DNA from: an uncultured Chthoniobacterales bacterium
GTDB lineage: Bacteria > Verrucomicrobiota > Verrucomicrobiae > Chthoniobacterales > UBA10450
Assembly (NCBI GenBank): GCA_955652855.1
Contig: CATPCN010000749.1
Location: 1 to 5,747 of the forward strand
DNA length: 5,747 nt
Reading direction: 5' to 3'
This document shows positions 1-5,576 of this stretch, piece after piece. The notes below the pieces were generated by a model. The model did no database searches. It worked only from the letters and a program-made list of their open reading frames with translations, and had not been told where the DNA came from. Positions within the stretch are counted from its first letter, which is position 1; each line of letters starts with the position of its first letter. Both the position numbers and the translations under genes were made by a program.

Positions 1-28
1 CTCAAAACTCCACGCGAAAATTGCGCAA

Positions 29-529
29 ATGATCGAAACAATCCTGCGCGATCTTCGCCAGCCGAAATACGTTCACGTCCTGATAAATCCTTTGCCGATT
101 TACGGTCTCACCGTGGCGTGGATCGGATTGATCGTTGCGCTTTTTCTGAAAAGTCGCCCCGCGCAGATCACTACGCTTGCAATCGTTTTCATAAGCTCCG
201 CCGCGGCCTGGCCTGTTTTCGAATATGGCGAGCAAGCTGAAGATCGCGTCCAGGCACTGGCTGACACTGACGGACAAGCTTGGCTTGATGCGCATAAACA
301 GAGAGCGGAACAGTGCATTTATTTTTTCTATGCGCTCGCCGTACTCAGCGCGGTTGCGATTGTTGCGCCGATGAAATGGCCGAAGTCGGCGACGTTACTC
401 GCACTTGCCAGTTTGCTTCTGGCGACGATTGATCTCGGCGCCGGCGGTTACATTGCTTACGCGGGCGGAAAAATTCGGCACCGCGAATTTCGAAACGAGC
501 CGTCGCCCAAGGTCGAACACAAAAGTTAA
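29..529 (+). CDS. DUF2231-like four-helix membrane protein, function unknown
   Basis: A 166-residue integral membrane protein of unknown function. Four hydrophobic segments are visible at about residues 23-41, 46-64, 97-113 and 121-146, with a polar loop at 65-96 that includes D88-A-H89. The N-terminal motif HVLINPLPIYGL (16-27) and the glycine-rich GAGGYIAYAGGKIRHREF (137-154) near the end resemble the HP-x-FP-x-G-L start and GG-LVY-hG end of DUF2231 membrane proteins; this family match is by eye. The tail is short, polar and probably cytoplasmic. ATG at 29 was chosen because no other ATG, GTG or TTG lies between it and the window edge in this frame. The frame stays open to the edge, however, so a start further upstream cannot be excluded. 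There is no Shine-Dalgarno sequence in the 28 bases available. A TGA in another frame (30-32) overlaps the ATG, hinting at coupling to an upstream gene. The stop lies 7 bases from the cutA stop, in convergent orientation. Confidence 0.8.
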   Translation: MIETILRDLRQPKYVHVLINPLPIYGLTVAWIGLIVALFLKSRPAQITTLAIVFISSAAAWPVFEYGEQAEDRVQALADTDGQAWLDAHKQRAEQCIYFFYALAVLSAVAIVAPMKWPKSATLLALASLLLATIDLGAGGYIAYAGGKIRHREFRNEPSPKVEHKS

Positions 530-536
530 TGTCGAT

Positions 537-875
537 CTAACGGTCGGTGCCTGACTCGCGGCAACTGTCGCTCACCCAGCGCAGATAATCCGGCAGGCCA
601 TCGCTTATCCGGAAGCTGATGATCTCAGGAACGTCGTAGGGATGAAGCGCGCGAAGCTTCGCCTGAAATTTTTCGTAAATGGCAGCGGTCAGTTTGAAAA
701 TGACGAGACATTCTTCACTTGTCTCGAGTTTGCCTTTCCAAAAATAGACCGACTCAATTTGCGGAATGATGTTCGCGCACGCGGCAAGATGTTCGCTCAC
801 CAGCTCGCGCGCGATCCGGCGCGCAGTCTCGCGGTCCGGAAACGTGCTCAGCGCGAGCAGAATTTCGTCGGCCAT
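537..875 (-). CDS. cutA: Divalent-cation tolerance protein CutA
   Basis: A 112-residue small cytoplasmic protein of the CutA1 family, which forms very stable ferredoxin-fold trimers and is linked genetically to copper and other divalent-metal tolerance; its exact biochemical role is unsettled. Family signatures run the full length: TFPDRETARRIARELVSEHLAAC (11-33, helix 1), ANIIPQIESVYFWKGKLE (34-51, the strand region with the conserved Y-x-W-K-G), SEECLVIFK (53-61) and HPYDVPEIISF (78-88), followed by GLPDYLRWV (93-101). Length matches the usual 100-115 residues. The ATG lies 3 bases after the mnmA stop with no good Shine-Dalgarno sequence, so translation is probably coupled to mnmA. It is the last gene of the minus-strand cluster and converges on the upstream membrane protein gene. 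No key motif is missing. Confidence 0.95.
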   Translation of the reverse strand: MADEILLALSTFPDRETARRIARELVSEHLAACANIIPQIESVYFWKGKLETSEECLVIFKLTAAIYEKFQAKLRALHPYDVPEIISFRISDGLPDYLRWVSDSCRESGTDR

Positions 876-878
876 TCG

Positions 879-1979
879 TTAGGCCGGAACCAGCGCCGCG
901 CGTCGGCAAATCCAGCCGCCGCCCAGAACGACGTCGCCATCATAAAAGACCGCAGCTTGTCCCGGCGTGACGGCTTTCTGTGGCTCCTGCAATTGAATTC
1001 GGGCGCGATCGCGATCGAGCGGAGTAAGCGTCGCGCGCGTTCCCGGATGGCTGTAACGAATTTTCACGCTGACTTCGCAAGGATTGTCGATCTTTTCGCG
1101 GCTCATCCAATTGACGCGATCGATTTCAAATTCGTCCGACACTAAATCCTCCGCTTCGCCAACGATGACGCGATTATTTTCCGGATCGAGATCGATGACG
1201 TAGCGCGGTCGCGACGAACCGCCTAGCAAACCTTTGCGCTGACCGATGGTGAAAAGCTCGAGGCCGCCGTGTGCGCCGAGAAAATTTCCATCGAGATCGT
1301 AAATGCCGCCCGGATGAAACGCTGCTTCGCCGAGATGCGAACGCAGAAACGCTTTGTAATCGTTGCCCGGCACGAAACAAATCTCCTGACTGTCGATCTT
1401 GTCCGCCACTTTCAGGCCGAGCGAGCGCGCGATCTCGCGGATCTCCGGCTTCGACATTGTCCCGAGCGGCGTGAGCGCGCGTCGCAGCTGCGGTTGGCGC
1501 AAGCTAAAAAGAAAATACGATTGATCTTTGCGCGGATCGGCGCCTTTGCGCAAAACCGCGCGATCGTCATGCTGCTCGATGATCGCGTAATGTCCCGTCG
1601 CGATGTAATCGCAATCGAGCGCTTGCGCTTTCTGCCACAGGTTGCCGAACTTCAATTTCTCATTGCACATCACGCACGGATTTGGCGTGCGACCGGCCTG
1701 ATATTCGCTCGAAAAATAATCGATCACGAGCCGCTCGAATTGATCGGCTTCATCGACAACGTAATGCGGAATACCTAACGAGTGCGCTACACCGCGCGCA
1801 TCGGCGACCGCTTGCGGCCCGCAGCATTTGTCCTCCGCGCGCGAAATGCAATCCTGCGGCCAGACCTTCATGGTCACGCCGACTACGTCGTAGCCCTGCT
1901 CACGCAGCAAAAATCCAGCGACGCTGGAATCCACTCCGCCGCTCATTCCGAGCAGAACGCGCTGTTTGTTCGAATTCAT
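879..1979 (-). CDS. mnmA: tRNA-specific 2-thiouridylase MnmA
   Basis: A 366-residue cytoplasmic enzyme that uses ATP and relayed sulfur to convert U34 to 2-thiouridine in the wobble position of tRNAs for Lys, Glu and Gln. The N-terminal PP-loop is intact: GMSGGVDSSV at 11-20. The cysteine region NPCVMCNEKLKFG (100-112) aligns its C105 with the E. coli nucleophile Cys102, and SQEICFVPG (197-205) carries C201, equivalent to E. coli Cys199. ATGHY (127-131), KDQSYFLF (151-158) and FTIGQRKGL (243-251) are further family blocks, followed by the C-terminal beta-barrel with GQAAVFYDGDVVLGGGWI (340-357). Length is normal. Extra cysteines occur at C44, C52, C53 and C102, making a CxxC with C105 (see findings). 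The start is an ATG 33 bases after the glycosylase stop; TCTTTTCCTTC before it shows no Shine-Dalgarno match. It is followed 3 bases later by cutA, so the two are probably co-transcribed. Confidence 0.97.
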   Translation of the reverse strand: MNSNKQRVLLGMSGGVDSSVAGFLLREQGYDVVGVTMKVWPQDCISRAEDKCCGPQAVADARGVAHSLGIPHYVVDEADQFERLVIDYFSSEYQAGRTPNPCVMCNEKLKFGNLWQKAQALDCDYIATGHYAIIEQHDDRAVLRKGADPRKDQSYFLFSLRQPQLRRALTPLGTMSKPEIREIARSLGLKVADKIDSQEICFVPGNDYKAFLRSHLGEAAFHPGGIYDLDGNFLGAHGGLELFTIGQRKGLLGGSSRPRYVIDLDPENNRVIVGEAEDLVSDEFEIDRVNWMSREKIDNPCEVSVKIRYSHPGTRATLTPLDRDRARIQLQEPQKAVTPGQAAVFYDGDVVLGGGWICRRAALVPA

Positions 1980-2012
1980 GAAGGAAAAGAGTCCGTGAAT
2001 TATGAGACGCGG

Positions 2013-2678
2013 TCAACGGCGGCCTCGCGCTGCCGCGCGAACGGGCACGCTCACAAACTTGCTGTCGCGCAGCGTAAATCGCCACGGATGATGCATCGAT
2101 CGAGTAATGCCGATCCGCGCGTCGGCTACAACATCGATCCGCCAATCGGACGGATTCGTCCGGCGGCGAACATATTTTTTTTCGCGCGGTGAGAAGTGAT
2201 GGCGTGGATCGGAACACAAATCGATTTCGTGATGTCGCCCCGTGATGGCGAGCGCTTGCGTCAATTTTCCCGGGCCGGAACAGAGCTGCCGCTCGCCATT
2301 CACTCCGCGTCGCCTTTTCATGAGCGCGATTCCGCGCACCGGTTCGAGCGCGCGAATCAAAACAAAACCGTGTGTGCTCCCTTTCACAAGCACGTTCAGC
2401 ATCCAGTGCGCGCCGTAGGTGAAATAAATGTAAGCCGCTCCCACTTTATTGCGCTCGATAAAATTGCGCGCGCTCGGGCGGTTGAACGTGTGGCAGGCTT
2501 CGTCGTTTTCCGCGAAGTAAGCTTCAGTCTCAACAATTACGCCCGAACACTTTTCCCATATGAGCTCCGTGCCAATCAGTTCGCGCGCACACGTCACCGG
2601 ATCGCGCCGGAAGAATGATGCGCGAATGATTGGGCCGCTTGGCTGCACGCGGGCCGGACTGTCGACAGCAATACGCAA
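2013..2678 (-). CDS. 3-methyladenine DNA glycosylase, AAG/MPG family
   Basis: A 221-residue monofunctional DNA glycosylase of the Aag/MPG family (Pfam PF02245), which removes alkylated and deaminated purines such as 3-methyladenine and hypoxanthine to start base-excision repair. Active-site residues can be placed against human AAG: E52 and Y54 in VIVETEAYF match the general base Glu125 and Tyr127; H63 matches His136; Y85, Y88 and N95 in YIYFTYGAHWMLN match Tyr159, intercalating Tyr162 and Asn169; R109 in LIRALEP matches Arg182. GPGKLTQAL (135-143) and RIGITRSMHHPWRF (188-201) are family blocks, so it is probably active. The start is unusual: the frame is closed by TAA at 2702-2700 and the first usable codon is TTG at 2678, with GTG at 2648 the alternative; no ATG precedes the conserved domain. 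No Shine-Dalgarno sequence is seen. The gene begins 8 bases after the TonB-like gene stop. An A8 run interrupts codons 166-168 (see findings). Confidence 0.94.
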   Translation of the reverse strand: MRIAVDSPARVQPSGPIIRASFFRRDPVTCARELIGTELIWEKCSGVIVETEAYFAENDEACHTFNRPSARNFIERNKVGAAYIYFTYGAHWMLNVLVKGSTHGFVLIRALEPVRGIALMKRRRGVNGERQLCSGPGKLTQALAITGRHHEIDLCSDPRHHFSPREKKYVRRRTNPSDWRIDVVADARIGITRSMHHPWRFTLRDSKFVSVPVRAAARGRR

Positions 2679-2686
2679 ACGGGCTG

Positions 2687-3418
2687 CTATTGTTTCGGTT
2701 TAAAAAAGGCTGGCAGCGTGACCTCGCAGGCCACCGGCTTGCCGTTGCGAAATGCCGGCATGAATTTTGCCTCTTTGAAATCGGCGATCGCAGCCTCGCC
2801 AAATCCAAGAAATGGCGGCTCCTCCGAGACCAACGTGGTCTGTTGAAGGTTCCCCTCGGCGTCGATTTTCATGAGAACGTCAGCGCTGCCAGTGACAGGC
2901 AGACGCGATTGCTGCGCCGGATAACGAAATCCGTTGAATTTTGATTCGCCGCCGAACAAAAGTTGAGGCGAGATGAAATCGGTTTCGTTTTTTAATTCCT
3001 CGGTCTCCTGATTGGAAAAAATGCGCAGACGCGGTTTTCCATCGACAACCTTGAACATCACCGTGCCGTAGTAAATCACATCGACCGGCTGATGCTTGTA
3101 GATTGCCGGAATCAGGGTCGCCCCCGTTGCCGGAGCCAGTCTTTTTTGTAATTCTTGTTCAAGCAATTGCGAATCAGGCGTCGCACGAAAGGTCCCGTTC
3201 CAACCGATTTCGCCCTTCTTGCCCACGATGCAGCAAAACATGAGTGCGGCGTCTTTCTGGCCCTTCTTGATCAGGTCCTGCGTGTCGATTCGATTGATCA
3301 ACGCGTTTGGACCGTTGCCAATGAGCGCCGGGCGATACATCGGCAGCTCGGTCGTCTGCGCGGGCGCAAGATCGACAATAAAAAGTGACGCGACGAGGAA
3401 AAATACAGGGAATCGCAT
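2687..3418 (-). CDS. Secreted protein with two TonB C-terminal-like modules
   Basis: A 243-residue predicted periplasmic or secreted protein. Residues 1-20 form a Sec signal peptide (MRFPVFFLVASLFIVDLAPA) with likely cleavage APA|Q. The C-terminal part, about 178-239, looks like a TonB C-terminal domain: a beta strand with DAEGN (186-190), then FGEAAIADFKEAKFMPAFRNGKPV (206-229) and a final strand ending in PAFF. A second, diverged copy lies at about 56-122, ending LIPAIYKHQPVDVIYYGTVMF. Between them, VDGKPRLRIFSNQE (125-138) and DFISPQLLF (147-155) form a linker whose function I do not recognise. There is no membrane anchor or proline-rich spacer, so it is not a canonical TonB; a scaffold or binding role is inference only. 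ATG at 3418 was chosen because it places the signal peptide at the N-terminus. An in-frame GTG at 3475 would overlap the nucleotidase stop (GTGA) and add 19 residues before the signal peptide; this remains possible. The stop is 8 bases from the glycosylase start. Confidence 0.82.
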   Translation of the reverse strand: MRFPVFFLVASLFIVDLAPAQTTELPMYRPALIGNGPNALINRIDTQDLIKKGQKDAALMFCCIVGKKGEIGWNGTFRATPDSQLLEQELQKRLAPATGATLIPAIYKHQPVDVIYYGTVMFKVVDGKPRLRIFSNQETEELKNETDFISPQLLFGGESKFNGFRYPAQQSRLPVTGSADVLMKIDAEGNLQQTTLVSEEPPFLGFGEAAIADFKEAKFMPAFRNGKPVACEVTLPAFFKPKQ

Positions 3419-3471
3419 GGGCAGATACGCAAGCGGAACGCTCCGTTTTTGCAAGGGCAATTTCGGCGAGA

Positions 3472-5091
3472 TCACGCGGCCGCCGCAAATCCCGCTGCAA
3501 TCTTATGTACGGTTTTATGTCGAACGAAATAATCAACCAGCGCATCGCGTGTTTGCAGCGAATGCAACGTGCAGCGTGTCGCCGGCTTTTCGAGCAGGTC
3601 GCGCAGCTTCATAAAGTGATGGCCGCCGCTGCGTGAATCGAACGTGTTGAACGCGATCCGGTAACGTTTTGCGCGCTCGAGCGGATGCCCATCCTCCAGC
3701 GCGATGCTTTTGATGCGACGCACGGCGCCGCGGCCTTCCGTCCGAATTTGAAATCCCATCAGGTTCCGGTCTTCGTGACTTAGAAACACTTCTTCCATGA
3801 CTGCGACGATTTCGTCCGTCGCAAGCTCGCCCGTCACGACGTAATTTTCGTAGGGGAGCACGTTCCAGATGTCGCCAACTGTTTTCGGACCGGCGCGAAA
3901 ATTATTTTCTTCATCGAACACGCCGTGCAGCACTCCATCGAGATGCACGTTTGCGCCAGCGAGCGCTTCGCGAATCGCGGCGCCGATCAACATCTCGACA
4001 TCGCTCGGTTCGCCGGGGCGACTGTGCACGCTCAAAGTATCCGCCAACTCGCCGACCGGCTGTGCAAGCGTCCGGTCCGACGCGTGAAGTTGCGATTGTG
4101 AGTGCGAAATAATCGCAGGATCGAGATGGAAACGATCGTCCATCAATTCGCACTGCGCCGTCTGATGCAGCAACTTTTTTGTCGCGCGATCGAAAACCAG
4201 ATCGACGCGGCCCACGTAGATCCCGAAATGATCCGCCTGCGTGAAAAGCACGCCGTTGGTCATGCGACTGGGAACTGGTCGATGCGTATGGCCCGCAATG
4301 AAAACCGCCGCTTCCGGAAATTCGGACGTGAGCGACATGACCGTGTTCGCGAAATCATCGCCGCCCGTCCGCTCTTTCAAACCCATGTGGCCTGCGAGCA
4401 CGATCGCATTTGCCCCCTCGCTTTTCGCTTTCGCAATCGCGCCCCGGACCGGTTCAACCGGGAACTGAAAATCGATTCCTTTTGTAAATTCGGGTCGAAA
4501 CCAAAACGGCATCCCCGGTGTCGTGATTCCGATGATCGCGATTTTGATTCCAGCAATTTCTTTCAACAGATACGGTCGGATTTTTGTGATGGAGTGGGCG
4601 GAATTCGTGAATTCGCCCGCCGGCTTTCCTTCGAGCAATGTGTTGGCGGCGAGCACCGGCATTGTCGATCTTTGCAACGCGTGCAAAAACGGCTCGATGC
4701 CCCAATCGAATTCATGATTGCCAACAATCCACGCGTCGTATTTCGTGAGATTGAAAAGGTCGATCATCAGTTCGCCCTTGCTGCGCAGCCCGACGTCGGT
4801 GCCTTGATAAACATCGCCTACGTCGATCAAGATCGAGTTCGGATTTTCCTGTCGCCATTTGCGAATCTGCGTTACGCAACGCGCCATTCCGCCGAGATTG
4901 GGCCGGCCCAAATAATCTTCCGTTGGCAAAATGTGTCCGTGCAGATCGGTTGTGTGCAAGATCGAGATGGTGACGTTGTCGCGGTTAAAGGCTTCAGCCG
5001 CGCGCGAAAGATTTGGAACAGCGCTGAGCATGCCGGCCGATCCCGCGATTCTCAGAAATTCGCGTCGGCTCCAGAAATTTTCGGGCATCAT
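3472..5091 (-). CDS. Tat-exported 5'-nucleotidase / UDP-sugar hydrolase family protein
   Basis: A 539-residue exported metallophosphoesterase of the 5'-nucleotidase/UshA family, which hydrolyses nucleotides or nucleotide sugars in the periplasm with two metal ions. The N-terminus carries a twin-arginine signal, SRREFLRIAGSAGML (8-22), with cleavage probably near SRAAEA (29-34). Dinuclear-site motifs are complete: D49 and H51 in HTTDLHGH, D93 in DVGDVYQG, N125-H126-E127 in VGNHEFDWG, H235 in AGHMG, and H268 and H270 in AGHTHRP. The C-terminal nucleotide-binding domain (about 340-525) shows TVGDIWNVLPYENYVV (404-419) and FNTFDSRSGGHHF (481-493), the usual substrate-binding block. Substrate is not determined by sequence. 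The start is uncertain: tandem ATGs at 5091 and 5088 place the Tat motif normally, while an in-frame TTG at 5136 would add 15 residues and leave only 35 bases before the divergent gene. No Shine-Dalgarno sequence is seen for either. It is the promoter-proximal gene of the cluster. Confidence 0.93.
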   Translation of the reverse strand: MMPENFWSRREFLRIAGSAGMLSAVPNLSRAAEAFNRDNVTISILHTTDLHGHILPTEDYLGRPNLGGMARCVTQIRKWRQENPNSILIDVGDVYQGTDVGLRSKGELMIDLFNLTKYDAWIVGNHEFDWGIEPFLHALQRSTMPVLAANTLLEGKPAGEFTNSAHSITKIRPYLLKEIAGIKIAIIGITTPGMPFWFRPEFTKGIDFQFPVEPVRGAIAKAKSEGANAIVLAGHMGLKERTGGDDFANTVMSLTSEFPEAAVFIAGHTHRPVPSRMTNGVLFTQADHFGIYVGRVDLVFDRATKKLLHQTAQCELMDDRFHLDPAIISHSQSQLHASDRTLAQPVGELADTLSVHSRPGEPSDVEMLIGAAIREALAGANVHLDGVLHGVFDEENNFRAGPKTVGDIWNVLPYENYVVTGELATDEIVAVMEEVFLSHEDRNLMGFQIRTEGRGAVRRIKSIALEDGHPLERAKRYRIAFNTFDSRSGGHHFMKLRDLLEKPATRCTLHSLQTRDALVDYFVRHKTVHKIAAGFAAAA

Positions 5092-5171
5092 CTTTGCAAA
5101 CGAGCGTGCAATTTTTTCCCGCTTCGCGTTATTCAAGTCTGAGGCGATCGTCAGGCGCAGACAAACTTTTT
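5092..5171. promoter_or_regulatory. Divergent intergenic region between nucleotidase and VOC genes
   Basis: Two genes point away from each other across these 80 bases, so promoters for both the minus-strand cluster and the VOC/cupin pair are expected here. The stretch includes a T-rich run (5111-5117) and a TTGAAT hexamer on the minus strand (5136-5131), but no well-spaced -35/-10 pair could be identified by eye on either strand. No clear inverted-repeat operator was seen. The assignment rests on gene arrangement only. If the nucleotidase starts at the TTG at 5136, the non-coding gap shrinks to 35 bases. Confidence 0.4.
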
Positions 5172-5558
5172 ATGTTCGAGCTGGAAGGAATTGATCACAT
5201 CGCGTTATCGGTGCGCGACGTCGCGCGCTCGGTAAAATGGTATGTCGATGTACTTGGATTCGAACCGCGCCACGAAGGAATATGGAACGGCGTTCCGATG
5301 TTTGTCGGCAAAGGAACGACTGCTATCGCACTTTTTCCTTTACGCGGAGAAACTGGCGCCGCGCTACGCGATCGCAGGCCGATCAGAATGCTCCACTTTG
5401 CCATGCGGGCCGATCGCAAAAATTTTCTCGCGGCCCAGCGTGAATTAAAACAGCGTGGCATCGATTTCGAATTCCAGGACCACGAGATTTCGCACTCAAT
5501 TTATTTCTCTGATCCCGACGGCCACGAGCTCGAGATCACGACTTATGAACTTCGCTGA
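5172..5558 (+). CDS. VOC (glyoxalase/bleomycin-resistance/dioxygenase fold) family protein
   Basis: A 128-residue single-domain member of the vicinal oxygen chelate superfamily, which covers glyoxalase I, fosfomycin-resistance enzymes, bleomycin-binding proteins and extradiol dioxygenases. The first beta-alpha-beta-beta-beta module begins GIDHIALSVRDVARSVKWYVDVLGF (6-30) and the second covers about 72-126, ending YFSDPDGHELEITTYEL (111-127). Likely metal ligands are H9, H75 (in MLHFAM) and E121. The fourth ligand position near TAIALFP (50-56) has no Glu, Gln or His, so the site looks like a 2-His-1-Glu type rather than classical glyoxalase I. Substrate cannot be told. ATG at 5172 was chosen over an upstream in-frame TTG at 5094 because the family domain starts at once after it and the longer version would overlap the divergent nucleotidase gene. 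There is no clear Shine-Dalgarno sequence. It is followed 18 bases later by a probable cupin gene, likely in the same transcript. Confidence 0.92.
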   Translation: MFELEGIDHIALSVRDVARSVKWYVDVLGFEPRHEGIWNGVPMFVGKGTTAIALFPLRGETGAALRDRRPIRMLHFAMRADRKNFLAAQRELKQRGIDFEFQDHEISHSIYFSDPDGHELEITTYELR

Positions 5559-5563
5559 ACTCT

Positions 5564-5570
5564 TAGGAGG
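5564..5570 (+). promoter_or_regulatory. Strong Shine-Dalgarno site for the downstream cupin-like gene
   Basis: TAGGAGG lies 6 bases before the ATG at 5577, a near-ideal match to the 16S rRNA 3' end. It fixes the start of the partial gene that follows and is the only strong Shine-Dalgarno sequence in front of any gene in this window. Confidence 0.88.
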
Positions 5571-5576
5571 AATTGT

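Noticed and set aside
642..1145. Plus-strand open frame of 167 codons opposite cutA and the mnmA end
   Set aside because: It lies antisense to two strongly supported genes and has a low-complexity Arg/Ala-rich translation with no domain.
1269..1778. Plus-strand open frame of 169 codons opposite mnmA
   Set aside because: It is antisense to mnmA in a high-GC codon context that commonly leaves the opposite frame open; no recognisable motif.
1900..2217. Minus-strand frame of 105 codons spanning the mpg end and mnmA start
   Set aside because: Not an independent gene: it overlaps two well-supported genes in another frame. It is kept only as the frame a -1 slip at the A8 run would enter.
4601..4617. 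Two GAATTC palindromes close together (GGAATTCGTGAATTCG)
   Set aside because: They fall in the nucleotidase coding sequence, encode ordinary residues, and have no partner sites or terminator features.
3472..5091. SoxB thiosulfohydrolase, a Tat-exported relative of 5'-nucleotidase
   Set aside because: The protein has the standard GNHEFDWG motif of 5'-nucleotidases, where SoxB typically has a GHWEFT-type sequence, and no sox genes are nearby.
4102..5142. Plus-strand open frame of 346 codons opposite the nucleotidase gene
   Set aside because: It is an antisense shadow of a gene with complete catalytic motifs; its translation is rich in Arg, Phe and Cys with no recognisable domain.
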